A stretch of 38,672 bases of DNA. Origin: Hadesarchaea archaeon (GTDB taxonomy: Archaea; Hadarchaeota; Hadarchaeia; Hadarchaeales; Hadarchaeaceae). The notes below the pieces were generated by a model that saw nothing but the letters and a program-made list of their open reading frames with translations, did no database searches and was not told where the DNA came from. The number at the start of each line of letters is the position of its first letter. Position 1 is the first letter of the stretch. Positions 1 to 6,854 of the stretch are shown here, in pieces. Location of the stretch: contig DAOVGS010000028.1 of assembly GCA_030672285.1 (NCBI GenBank), positions 1-38,672 of the forward strand, written 5' to 3'. The position numbers and the translations under genes are program-made.

Positions 1-297
1 GATGCGCTAAATATCTTGATGGAAGCGAGCCCAGGCGCGGAAGTCTTGGCCGAGATAAATCGGGTTGTCATGGGTGTGCCGGGCGTGCTGGGATGCCACC
101 GATGCCGTGCCCGCAGGGTGGGGTCCCGCATATTTGCAGACGTGCACATCTACGTTGACCCAAAAATGAGCGTAGCTAGAGCGCACGAGGTAGCGACGCG
201 AGTTGAGCACGATTTAAAAACACGAACAGCCGACTTAACCTCGGTGGTCGTGCACATAGAACCAGCTAGAGGGCGCGCACATGGCAAAAAGCGTTGA
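1..297 (+). CDS. Cation diffusion facilitator (CDF) family transporter, C-terminal part
   Basis: The frame is open from base 1, so the gene starts upstream of the window and only the last 98 or so codons are seen. The fragment reads as the cytoplasmic C-terminal dimerisation domain of CDF metal/proton antiporters (ZT_dimer). It has the junction LMEASPGAEV, a ferredoxin-like beta-alpha-beta stretch with GVLGCHRCRARRVGSRIFADVHIYVDP split over the first half, then an EVATRVEHDL helix and a VVVHIEPA strand. Full-length CDF proteins have about six membrane helices ahead of this domain and export Zn, Mn, Fe or other divalent metals. Substrate cannot be judged because the membrane part is missing. 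Its last 17 bases overlap the start of the cysteine desulfurase gene, so the two are probably co-transcribed. The TTG/ATG at 16/19 are internal codons, not starts. Confidence 0.8.
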   Translation, partial: DALNILMEASPGAEVLAEINRVVMGVPGVLGCHRCRARRVGSRIFADVHIYVDPKMSVARAHEVATRVEHDLKTRTADLTSVVVHIEPARGRAHGKKR

Positions 298-1486
298 GGA
301 AGTTCGGGCTGAGATTCCCTTCTTGCGTACTGGCATCATCTACTTGGACAACGCTGCGACGACGCCGACGCCCCAGCCCGTGCTCGACGCGATGCTCGAG
401 TATTTCCGCGAGTACGGTGCAAACGTTGGGCGGGGCCTACACCGTGCGACGCGACGCGCGACCGAAGCGTTTGAGGCGACCCGTGAAAGGCTCGCTCGGG
501 TGATCAACGCGAAGCCCGATGAAATAGCCTACACCAAAAATACTACTGAGGCCATCAACATCGTCGCCCAGGGCCTGAAGCTGCGGAAGGGGGACAAGGT
601 CGTGACGACGGTGCTCGAGCACCATTCGAACCTCCTCCCATGGCAGCGGCTGGAGCGCGAGCGGGGCGTGAAGCTCGAGCTCGTCCGGGTGCCGCGCGAG
701 TGCCTGATTGATCCGGCTGCAGTCGAGGCTGCGATTGATGATAAAACTCGGCTCATAGCAACCCATCACGTCTCCAACGCGATCGGGAGCATCCAGCCCG
801 TGGAGGAGATCGGCAAGCTCGCCCAGGATCGCGGCGTGCTTTACCTCATCGACGCGGCTCAGGCGGTCGGCCACATGCCCATCGATGTTCGAAAGCTCGG
901 GTGTGATTTCCTAGCCGCCCCCGGGCACAAGGGGCTACTTGGACCCCAAGGTACTGGCTTCCTCTACGCGCGCGAGGACCGCTTGACGGGGCTCGAGCCC
1001 CTCTTGGTCGGTGGAGGCATTGTGGAGCAAGTTGAAGAACACACGCACGATTTGGTCAAACCGCCTCAAATCTTCGACGCCGGGACCCCCAACATCCCGG
1101 GGATCATCGGGCTTGGCCGCGCCTGCGAGTACGTGCTCGAAATCGGAATAGAGCGAATTGCCGAACGCGAGCGAAAGCTGACCGAGCAAATGCTGCGCAT
1201 CGCGGACCTCGAGCACATCGAAGTCTACGGCCCCCGTGGCACCGAGCAACGAGGAGGTGTCGTGAGCTTCAACATCAGCGGTTTGGGGCACCACGATGTG
1301 GCATCAATGCTGGACGAGCTTGCTCAGATAGCGGTTCGCTCGGGGCATCATTGTGCACAACCGACCATGCGCCTTCTGGGAGTTGAGGGCACCGTGCGAG
1401 CTTCGGTTCACTATTACAACCTCGAAGGGGAGATCGAGCGCTTTACGACGACGCTCGAGCAGATCGCACGTGAGTTTGGCGATTGA
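281..1486 (+). CDS. sufS: Cysteine desulfurase, SufS/Csd type (class V aminotransferase fold)
   Basis: A 401-residue PLP enzyme that would release sulfur from cysteine for Fe-S cluster or thio-cofactor assembly in the cytoplasm. The N-terminal motif IYLDNAATTP, the cofactor lysine in PGHKGLLGPQGTGF (Lys217) and the active-site cysteine in RSGHHCAQP (Cys358) are all present. Group II (SufS/CsdA) enzymes have this RSGxHCAxP context, while IscS-type proteins carry the cysteine in a longer flexible loop. The length is usual for the family. The ATG at 281 overlaps the end of the CDF gene by 17 bases, indicating co-transcription. No SufE, SufU, SufB or SufC gene is adjacent, so its sulfur acceptor is encoded elsewhere or differs. 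The 3' end overlaps the oppositely oriented HTH gene by 44 bases. Confident on family; the partner is unknown. Confidence 0.9.
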   Translation: MAKSVEEVRAEIPFLRTGIIYLDNAATTPTPQPVLDAMLEYFREYGANVGRGLHRATRRATEAFEATRERLARVINAKPDEIAYTKNTTEAINIVAQGLKLRKGDKVVTTVLEHHSNLLPWQRLERERGVKLELVRVPRECLIDPAAVEAAIDDKTRLIATHHVSNAIGSIQPVEEIGKLAQDRGVLYLIDAAQAVGHMPIDVRKLGCDFLAAPGHKGLLGPQGTGFLYAREDRLTGLEPLLVGGGIVEQVEEHTHDLVKPPQIFDAGTPNIPGIIGLGRACEYVLEIGIERIAERERKLTEQMLRIADLEHIEVYGPRGTEQRGGVVSFNISGLGHHDVASMLDELAQIAVRSGHHCAQPTMRLLGVEGTVRASVHYYNLEGEIERFTTTLEQIAREFGD

Positions 1487-1703
1487 CCCACCCTAAGAGG
1501 GCCGCGAGCGAAGCCCGGTGAGTCCGGAGATCCTCCTTGAGTATCTTCAGTGATGGTTCTTTGTCGATCACGATGGCGAGCTTCAGCAGGAGTTCTAGGT
1601 TAGGGTTCGAGGGATGTGTCGAATTTAACCACTTGCGGACAGCACCCTCGGTGACGCCGATTTTCCTCGCGAGTTCCCCCGTGGAGCCGAGTCCCTCGAG
1701 CAA
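1443..1703 (-). CDS. Small helix-turn-helix DNA-binding protein, start uncertain
   Basis: A short helix-turn-helix protein, 86 residues from the TTG at 1703. The recognisable unit is GELARKIGVTEGAVRKWLN, followed by HPSNPNLELLLKLA. This spacing is typical of small archaeal XRE/Cro-like or transposase-type HTH proteins. The C-terminal tail is read antisense through the end of sufS. The frame stays open upstream to the stop near 1809, and its translation still looks protein-like (helical EYLSRTARTELVELLLEGL). That stretch contains no ATG, GTG or TTG before 1703, so the real protein may begin earlier with a non-standard codon (ATA at 1751, preceded by GGAG) or after a frameshift. The gene lies directly downstream of six CGTAC-N6-GTACG palindromes and is the natural candidate to bind them. 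Exact family and role are not recognised. Confidence 0.6.
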   Translation of the reverse strand: MLEGLGSTGELARKIGVTEGAVRKWLNSTHPSNPNLELLLKLAIVIDKEPSLKILKEDLRTHRASLAALLGWVNRQTHVRSARASS

Positions 1704-1775
1704 AAGTTCAACGAGCTCGGTCCTAGCGGTCCTGCTTAGGTACTCGCATATGCCGTGCCACTCTCCGTTTGTTTT

Positions 1776-1985
1776 CGTACTCCCCGGTACGGATTTACGG
1801 GGAGGTTGTTTATAAGGCGAAAAATCGTACTCCCCGGTACGAACGTCATCGTGGTGCTCGAAATTCGTACTCCCCGGTACGATTTAGCCGTACCCCCCAG
1901 TACGATTTCACAATCGGCGAGCGGATTCGTACTCCCCGGTACGAATGGCAAATTAATTCAGATACCGATCGTACTCCCCAGTACG
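1776..1985. repeat. Six-copy array of 16-bp palindromic repeat CGTACTCCCCGGTACG
   Basis: Copies lie at 1776-1791, 1826-1841, 1866-1881, 1889-1904, 1928-1943 and 1970-1985. Four are identical; copy 4 reads CGTACCCCCCAGTACG and copy 6 CGTACTCCCCAGTACG. Each is a 5-bp inverted repeat (CGTAC/GTACG) around a C-rich 6-bp centre. In copy 5 the arms extend to 8 bp (ATTCGTAC/GTACGAAT). Start-to-start distances are 50, 40, 23, 39 and 42 bp. Copy 1 covers the predicted transcription start of the minus-strand HTH gene and the others lie upstream of its TATA box. A multi-site operator array is the simplest reading. Repeats and spacers are too short and irregular for CRISPR. This array fills most of the 332-bp gap between 1704 and 2035. 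Confidence 0.85.
1809..1816 (-). promoter_or_regulatory. TATA box of the HTH gene
   Basis: On the minus strand this reads CTTATAAA, preceded by a purine/C-rich BRE-like stretch. A start about 26 bp downstream would fall near 1786, inside repeat copy 1, leaving an 80-odd base leader before the TTG at 1703. Placement between copies 1 and 2 of the palindrome array ties the array to this promoter. Prediction only. Confidence 0.5.
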
Positions 1986-2035
1986 GTTCGGCCATCGTCG
2001 TTCAACTTAAATACAACAATTTTTTTGCGAAAAAA

Positions 2036-2491
2036 TCAAACCGGAATTGAACCCGTCTCCTTCTCCGTCTTGAGCACGACCAGCGTTCGCGTGCTGCTGA
2101 CCCCGGGAATTCGGTCGATCTCGTGCAGAACCTTGTTCAGCCCCAGCGTGTCGTCGATGATCAGCTTGAGGAAGAGGTCGTGCTCCCCGACCACCTCATG
2201 GATCTCAAGTACCTCTGGCCTTCGGTTGAGTTGTGCAATTACCTCCCCGCAGGTGCCGGGTGAGGTGGAAACGCCGATAAAAGCCTTCAACTTTTTCCCG
2301 ACCGCCTGAGGGTCAACCACGACGACGAATTTCTTGATAACCCCCGCATCCACCAACCGCTTCACCCGCTTGTGAATCCCCGAGGAGCTTATGCCCAGCC
2401 GCTTGGCGAGCTTGGCGTAGGGCACCTTCGCATCGCCCTGCAGGAGGTTGAGCAGCTTTCGATCGGTCTCGTCCAGTTCCACGATTTCCAC
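2036..2491 (-). CDS. Lrp/AsnC family transcriptional regulator
   Basis: A feast/famine-type regulator of about 150 residues. The N-terminal winged-HTH domain starts ELDETDRKLLNLLQGDAK and continues through YAKLAKRLGISSSGIHKRVKRL, the usual Lrp recognition helix region. A VIKKFVVVVDP linker leads to a C-terminal RAM/ligand-binding domain with HEVVGEHDLFLKL. Such proteins form dimers or octamers, bind short palindromes and often respond to amino acids. The GTG at 2491 is chosen because Lrp proteins usually begin just before the ELDETD motif. GTG at 2482 and TTG at 2515 are alternatives, and the predicted transcription start is near 2515. It is divergent from the DUF1152-his operon, and an inverted repeat lies between the promoters, suggesting autoregulation and possibly control of histidine synthesis. 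Confidence 0.88.
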   Translation of the reverse strand: MEIVELDETDRKLLNLLQGDAKVPYAKLAKRLGISSSGIHKRVKRLVDAGVIKKFVVVVDPQAVGKKLKAFIGVSTSPGTCGEVIAQLNRRPEVLEIHEVVGEHDLFLKLIIDDTLGLNKVLHEIDRIPGVSSTRTLVVLKTEKETGSIPV

Positions 2492-2536
2492 TTTTCCAGC
2501 CCGTACGAGGCTCAATCATACCATCATTGTGGATAA

Positions 2537-2545
2537 TATTTAAAT
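2537..2545 (-). promoter_or_regulatory. TATA box of the Lrp gene
   Basis: The minus strand reads ATTTAAATA. Its centre is about 26 bp upstream of 2515, where a TTG in the Lrp frame begins, so the transcript would have a very short leader or a 24-base leader to GTG 2491. Confidence 0.5.
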
Positions 2546-2554
2546 TTTTCGCTT

Positions 2555-2577
2555 TTTAGGAAATAATTTGTCCTAAA
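2555..2577. promoter_or_regulatory. Inverted repeat between divergent promoters, likely Lrp operator
   Basis: TTTAGGA (2555-2561) and TCCTAAA (2571-2577) are perfect 7-bp arms separated by a 9-bp A/T-rich centre. The element lies upstream of both divergent TATA boxes, where an autoregulating Lrp protein would bind. Binding is inferred from position and symmetry only. Confidence 0.5.
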
Positions 2578-2594
2578 TCAAGAAACTAGTAAAA

Positions 2595-2602
2595 TTTATA
2601 TA
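2595..2602 (+). promoter_or_regulatory. TATA box of the DUF1152-his operon
   Basis: TTTATATA is centred 26 bp before about 2625, giving a leader of about 8 bases to the ATG at 2633. It is the only good promoter seen before the packed his genes, so it probably drives the whole operon to 10229. Confidence 0.6.
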
Positions 2603-2632
2603 CGAAAATGACCAATTCAGGCAGGGAATACC

Positions 2633-3601
2633 ATGGGGAAGTCCCTCGAAGTGCTCGTGAAGGAGTCGAGCTACGCGCTGGTCTTAGGTATAGGTGGAGG
2701 GGGCGATGTAGTGGGAACTCTACCGACCTCACGCTACCTGCGCTTGCTGGGAATCCGAACGCTGGTCGGGGGGCTGACCTGGGAGCGCTACGTGAACGAC
2801 CCGGAGCCGGGCCCCCGCAAGATGGAAGAGATAGTCGAGATTAAGCGGCTCTCAGCGACGGTAGGGCTCGCGAACGCCCGAACGCGAACGACCAAGGAAA
2901 TCCGCTTTACCGAGTCGGTCGTGGCCGAGGTGCTGGGCGAGGAGACCGTGCTCGTGGACCTCAACCGTGGGGTGCAAGGGGCAATCGATGGTCTGAACGA
3001 GGCAATCGAGCAGCTGGGGGTAGATCTGTTTGTGGGGGTCGACGTTGGAGGTGACGTCCTGGCCAAGGGTTCGGAGGTGGGTGTTCACAGTATGTTGGCG
3101 GATAGTATGGTGCTGGCTTCGATGGTCAACTTGAAAGTGCCCGTGGTGCTGGGGGTGCTGGGTTGCGGCACCGACGGCGAGCTCAGCTTCGAGCAGTTCA
3201 ACCAACAAGTCGCTCGCATCGCCGGCTACGGTGGATTTTTGGGCGCCCGGGGCCTGACCCCCGATGATTTGAAGGTGCTCGATGAGGTGATCCCCAAGAC
3301 TAAAACTGAATCAAGCGCGCTGGCGGTCAAGGCGGCCCGGGGGCTTCAAGGGGAAATCGAAATTCGCGAAGGCCGTCGCAAAACCATGCTGACCCCTATG
3401 TCGGCGATGACGCTCTACTTAGACCCTCGGGTGGTATTCGATCGGATAAACGGGGTGGCGAAGGAGCTGGTGCCCACCCGCAGCTTGGAAGAGGCCCAAG
3501 GGGTGCTCGAGCGCCTGGGGGTGCCCAGCGAGCTGACGTACGAGCGGAAATACGTGTGGAAGCGCCGCGCCAGCGACCGACCCTCCGGAGGCAAAAAATG
3601 A
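2633..3601 (+). CDS. DUF1152 family protein, first gene of the his operon
   Basis: A 322-residue cytoplasmic protein matching the archaeal DUF1152 family. It has an N-terminal glycine-rich nucleotide-binding-like loop (ALVLGIGGGGDVVGTLPTS), a GLTWERYVNDPEPGPRKMEE segment and a second acidic-glycine segment (VGVDVGGDVLAKGSEVGVHS). The GGGGD loop at the first strand suggests binding of a nucleotide or phosphate group, but the biochemical function of the family is unknown to me. ATG 2633 follows a TATA box by the right distance. The stop overlaps hisC in an ATGA junction, so it is translationally coupled to histidine synthesis. Whether it acts in the pathway (for example replacing a missing step) or is only co-expressed cannot be decided from sequence. 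Confidence 0.8.
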   Translation: MGKSLEVLVKESSYALVLGIGGGGDVVGTLPTSRYLRLLGIRTLVGGLTWERYVNDPEPGPRKMEEIVEIKRLSATVGLANARTRTTKEIRFTESVVAEVLGEETVLVDLNRGVQGAIDGLNEAIEQLGVDLFVGVDVGGDVLAKGSEVGVHSMLADSMVLASMVNLKVPVVLGVLGCGTDGELSFEQFNQQVARIAGYGGFLGARGLTPDDLKVLDEVIPKTKTESSALAVKAARGLQGEIEIREGRRKTMLTPMSAMTLYLDPRVVFDRINGVAKELVPTRSLEEAQGVLERLGVPSELTYERKYVWKRRASDRPSGGKK

Positions 3602-4671
3602 TTTCAAAACGCGTTAGCGAGATGCTGCGATTGCGGGTTTCGTATCCGCTTGCCCGCAAATACGATGTCAGGGCAGCGGGGACCATCAACCTCGCCTCCA
3701 ACGAGAGCCCCTACGGTCCATCCCCCCGCGTGCTTCGAGCGCTCAAGCGGGAGGCGGCGCGCGTTGGTTCATACCCCGACCCCCGAGCCACGGAACTCAG
3801 GCGCGCGATAGGTAGCTACATCGGCGTCGAGATCGAGTGCGTGGCGATCGGGAACGGCTCAGACGAACTCGTGGACCTCGCATGCAAAGCTTTCCTTAAC
3901 CCCGGCGAGCGAGCGCTCATCCCCCTCCCCACGTTTGCGATGTACGAGCTCGCGTGCCGCGTCAACGGAGGGGTGCCCAAATTTTTCGAACTGTCGAACT
4001 TGGAGTGGCGTGTCACCGAACTCAAGCGCGCCTTGGAGGGGACGAAATTGGCGTTCATCGGCAGGCCGAACAACCCAACCGGCAACGGCATGAGTTTGAG
4101 AGACCTGAGGAGCCTGCTGGCGAGCGGAAGGCTGATCATCGTCGACGAGGCGTACGCCGAGTTCGCGGACGACTCGGTTGCAAAGCTCGCGACCAAGACG
4201 GGAAACCTGCTGGTGCTCCGCACGTTCTCCAAAGCTTTCGGGCTCGCGGGTTTGAGGGTCGGCTACGCGGTGGGCAACCCCAAGTTAATCGAGGCGCTTG
4301 AGGGAATCCGCGCCCCCTTCAACGTCAACCGCCTAGCCCAAGCCGCGGCGATTGCGGCCCTACGGGACAAGCGATACATGCGCAGGGTCGTGGGGAAAGT
4401 GAGACGGGGAAGGACGTACATACGCCGCGAGCTCACGAAGCTCGATTTTCGGGTCCTACCATCTGACGCGAACTTTTTGATGGTCGATGTTAGTCCAATG
4501 GGGTTAGATGCGTCCGAAGTATTCGATTTTCTCGCCGAGCGTAAAATTTTCGTGCGGGATCTCTCGAACTTTCGCGGCGCTGGTTCGGATTACATCAGGA
4601 TAACCGTCGGCACGCCGCGGCAGAACGAGCGGCTCGTGAAGACGATAAAGCAGTTCAAGGGAGGTGGTTAG
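3598..4671 (+). CDS. hisC: Histidinol-phosphate aminotransferase
   Basis: A 357-residue PLP fold-type I aminotransferase of the histidine pathway, converting imidazole-acetol phosphate plus glutamate to histidinol phosphate. It shows LASNESPYGPSP near the N terminus, FIGRPNNPTGN in the middle, VDEAYAEFAD before the cofactor pocket, and the cofactor lysine in RTFSKAFGLAGLRVGYA (Lys212). The C terminus has VRDLSNFRGAGSDYIRITVGT. The ATG at 3598 is supported by GGAGG nine to ten bases upstream and by the 4-base ATGA overlap with DUF1152. An in-frame upstream ATG at 3556 lies inside DUF1152 and is less likely. Length and motifs are complete. hisG follows with no gap. Confidence 0.93.
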   Translation: MISKRVSEMLRLRVSYPLARKYDVRAAGTINLASNESPYGPSPRVLRALKREAARVGSYPDPRATELRRAIGSYIGVEIECVAIGNGSDELVDLACKAFLNPGERALIPLPTFAMYELACRVNGGVPKFFELSNLEWRVTELKRALEGTKLAFIGRPNNPTGNGMSLRDLRSLLASGRLIIVDEAYAEFADDSVAKLATKTGNLLVLRTFSKAFGLAGLRVGYAVGNPKLIEALEGIRAPFNVNRLAQAAAIAALRDKRYMRRVVGKVRRGRTYIRRELTKLDFRVLPSDANFLMVDVSPMGLDASEVFDFLAERKIFVRDLSNFRGAGSDYIRITVGTPRQNERLVKTIKQFKGGG

Positions 4672-5532
4672 GTGGTGGTGAAAATTGCAGTTCCAAAGGG
4701 GCACTTGGAGGAGCCAACGGTTCGCTTGCTTGAGGACTCGGGCATTGGGATCGTCGACAAGGAGGCTCGCCAGCTCTTCGCGCGTACCCGTGATCCCGAG
4801 GTAGAGCTCGTGTTCGTTCGGGCCCAAGACATACCGGACCTCGTGGCGAAGGGAGCAACGGATCTCGGCGTCACGGGTCTCGACTTGGTAAAGGAGAGCG
4901 GGGGTGATGTGGTCGAACTCTTGGACCTCGGCTATGGCCTCGCTCGGATAATAGTTGCAACCCACGAGAAGTCGGGCGTAAAAACGAGCGGGGACGTGAA
5001 GCCGGGCATGAGAGTCGCGACCGAGTTCCCAAGGCTTGCGGAACGCTACTTCGCGGAAAAGGGCGTCGAGGTCGAAATCGTGCGCGTCACGGGGGCAGCT
5101 GAAATAACCCCTCTGATAGGGGTTGCTGACCTCATCGTGGACGTAATGAGCACGGGCACGACTTTACGCACGCACGGGTTGAGGATTGTGGGCACGATTC
5201 TTGAAAGCTCGGCCAAGCTAATTGCGAACCCTCGAAGCCTGCAGGAGAAAAAGTCGAAGATCGAGGGCATCGTTATGGCGATGAAAAGTGTGGTCCAGGC
5301 GAGGGGTCGAAAGCTCATCCTCATGAACGTGCCCGAAGCCAAGCTGCCTGAGATAAGGCGAATAATGCCTGGGATGGCTGGACCCACCGTTTCCAAGGTT
5401 GAAGCTGCCGAGCCCATGCTTGCTGTACAGGCGGTCGTCGAGGCGGATAGGGTCTACGAGGTCGTGCGGCAGGCGAAGCAGGCGGGAGCACGCGATATCC
5501 TCGTCTTGCCCATCGAGCGGGTGTTGTCGTGA
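4672..5532 (+). CDS. hisG: ATP phosphoribosyltransferase, long form
   Basis: First enzyme of histidine biosynthesis, joining ATP and PRPP. At 286 residues it is the long form, with a periplasmic-binding-protein-like catalytic core and a C-terminal ACT-like regulatory domain for histidine feedback. The start KIAVPKGHLEEPT, the ligand segment ATDLGVTGLDLV and the PRPP-binding loop LIVDVMSTGTTLR are clear. The tail from about residue 210 (LILMNVPEAKLPEIRRIMPG, then GPTVSKVE) is the regulatory domain. The long form works without HisZ, and no hisZ is present. Three consecutive GTG codons (4672, 4675, 4678) follow the hisC stop directly. GGAGGT at 4660-4665 is spaced six bases from the first, which is therefore chosen. 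Confidence 0.93.
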   Translation: MVVKIAVPKGHLEEPTVRLLEDSGIGIVDKEARQLFARTRDPEVELVFVRAQDIPDLVAKGATDLGVTGLDLVKESGGDVVELLDLGYGLARIIVATHEKSGVKTSGDVKPGMRVATEFPRLAERYFAEKGVEVEIVRVTGAAEITPLIGVADLIVDVMSTGTTLRTHGLRIVGTILESSAKLIANPRSLQEKKSKIEGIVMAMKSVVQARGRKLILMNVPEAKLPEIRRIMPGMAGPTVSKVEAAEPMLAVQAVVEADRVYEVVRQAKQAGARDILVLPIERVLS

Positions 5533-5538
5533 AAAATA

Positions 5539-5566
5539 AACAGGGGTGTTGATTAACAGGGGTGTT
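5539..5566 (+). repeat. Short tandem repeat carrying two GGGGTG ribosome-binding-like motifs before hisA
   Basis: AACAGGGGTGTT occurs at 5539-5550 and again at 5555-5566 in the 39-base gap between hisG and hisA. The second copy places GGGGTG upstream of the hisA GTG at 5572. It is probably a small local duplication of the leader. Confidence 0.55.
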
Positions 5567-5571
5567 TAGTC

Positions 5572-6282
5572 GTGCTGGTGATCCCGAGCGTTGACATCAG
5601 GCGCGGACGATGTGTGCAGCTGGTCGGTGGCAGACCTGAGACCGAGCGGGTTTACGGCGACCCCGTCGAGCTAGCACAGCGCTGGGTGGCCGAGGGAGCG
5701 ACCCACCTGCATGTGGTCGACCTCGATGCCGCGATGGACGTGGGCGACAATTTCACAAAGGTGGCAGAGGTATTGGCGAGCGTTCGCGTTGGCGTTCAAG
5801 TTGGCGGCGGCGTTCGGACCCTCGAGCGTGCGTGCGAGCTCCTCGGAATAGGGGCGAGCCGCGTGATATTAGGCACGGCCGCGGTAAAGAATCCAGAATT
5901 CGTGCGTGAGCTCCTCAAGCTTGCAGGGGGCAAGCGGGTGATGGTGGCGCTCGATGCGCGTTCGGGCAAGGTGGCGATCGAAGGCTGGCGAGAGCAGACG
6001 GAAAAATCTGTGCTCGAGCTCGCGCGGGAATTCGAGCGCATGGGCGTGGGGTCGCTGCTCTTCACGAGCGTCGATGTCGAGGGAAGCATGCGAGGCGTAG
6101 CAGCGCGAGAAATAAGGGAGCTCGTGGGGGCGGTCAAAATTCCGGTCTTCGCATCGGGCGGAGTTGGGGCGCTCGACGACGTGCGCATCGCGCGGGAAGC
6201 TGGGGCAGCAGGCTTGGTGGTCGGGATGGCATTATACAAGGGCAAGTTCACTTTAAGGCAGGCGATGGATGTGATCCGATGA
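5572..6282 (+). CDS. hisA: ProFAR isomerase (1-(5-phosphoribosyl)-5-[(5-phosphoribosylamino)methylideneamino]imidazole-4-carboxamide isomerase)
   Basis: A 236-residue (beta/alpha)8 barrel catalysing the Amadori rearrangement of ProFAR to PRFAR. The start LVIPSVDIRRGRCVQLVGG contains the catalytic aspartate of strand 1. HVVDLDAA, VQVGGGVRT and VILGTAAVKNP follow, and the second catalytic half is VDVEGSMRG (aspartate of strand 5) with FASGGVG and GLVVGMALYKG as phosphate-binding loops. Length is typical. The GTG at 5572 is chosen because it begins the first beta strand directly; the preceding bases hold a duplicated GGGGTG motif. Its stop overlaps the hisB start in ATGA. Confidence 0.93.
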   Translation: MLVIPSVDIRRGRCVQLVGGRPETERVYGDPVELAQRWVAEGATHLHVVDLDAAMDVGDNFTKVAEVLASVRVGVQVGGGVRTLERACELLGIGASRVILGTAAVKNPEFVRELLKLAGGKRVMVALDARSGKVAIEGWREQTEKSVLELAREFERMGVGSLLFTSVDVEGSMRGVAAREIRELVGAVKIPVFASGGVGALDDVRIAREAGAAGLVVGMALYKGKFTLRQAMDVIR

Positions 6283-6854
6283 GGGTTGGCAGGGGCAGGC
6301 GAAAGACGAAGGAAACGAGGGTTGAGGTTAGGATAAACTTGGATGGTTCGGGCAGGACGAGGGTTGACACTGGCATAAAATTCCTCGACCACCTGCTCGC
6401 GAGCTTCGCCAAGCACGGCTGTTTCGACCTCGAGCTTAAGGCGCGTGGCGACTTCGAGCACCACATCGCCGAGGATGCCATGATTGCGCTGGGTGAGGCT
6501 ATCGAGCGGGCTCTGGGGAAAAAGGCAGGCATCCAGCGCATGGGCGACGCGGCGGTGCCGATGGACGACGCACTGGTGCTCGCCGCGGTCGATCTCAGCG
6601 GGCGAGCTTATCCGGACATCGAGGCAAAGTTCACGAAGCGAAAGCTGGACGATTTGAGCAGCGATATGGTCGTGCACCTGCTCGAAACCCTCGCGACGAA
6701 CGGGAGGTTCAACCTACACGTAAAGGTGCTTCGCGGCAAGAATGACCACCACAAGGCAGAGGCAATCTTCAAGGCGCTGGGGGTAGCGTTAGCCCGAGCA
6801 GTGAGCAGGGCGCCCCGGAGGCGAGGCGTGCCGAGCACCAAGGGGGTACTGTAG
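6279..6854 (+). CDS. hisB: Imidazoleglycerol-phosphate dehydratase
   Basis: A 191-residue single-domain HisB (no phosphatase domain), the Mn-dependent enzyme that dehydrates imidazole-glycerol phosphate to imidazole-acetol phosphate. The family signatures are present: DTGIKFLDHLLASFAKHG, the first metal motif as FEHHIAEDAMIALGEA (HHxxED class, with Ile-Ala between), and the second metal motif NDHHKAEAIFKALGVALA. Length matches stand-alone HisB. The ATG at 6279 overlaps hisA by 4 bases. hisF follows directly after the stop. As no histidinol-phosphatase is fused or adjacent, that step must be encoded elsewhere. Confidence 0.93.
   Translation: MRVGRGRRKTKETRVEVRINLDGSGRTRVDTGIKFLDHLLASFAKHGCFDLELKARGDFEHHIAEDAMIALGEAIERALGKKAGIQRMGDAAVPMDDALVLAAVDLSGRAYPDIEAKFTKRKLDDLSSDMVVHLLETLATNGRFNLHVKVLRGKNDHHKAEAIFKALGVALARAVSRAPRRRGVPSTKGVL

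Noticed and set aside
1776-1985. CRISPR array
   Set aside because: Repeat unit is only 16 bp, spacers are 7-34 bp and irregular, and no cas gene is nearby.
1776-2035. Replication origin with ORB-like repeats
   Set aside because: Repeats are symmetrical and lack the known archaeal ORB layout, and no orc1/cdc6 gene is adjacent. Not excluded, but weaker than an operator array.
1755-2309. 184-residue plus-strand frame across the repeat array
   Set aside because: Its peptides are translations of the palindromic repeats and of the antisense strand of the Lrp gene.
5796-6677. 293-residue minus-strand frame across hisA/hisB
   Set aside because: Antisense shadow in a G+C-rich region; Ser/Arg/Pro-rich and with no family text, while both plus-strand genes are intact.
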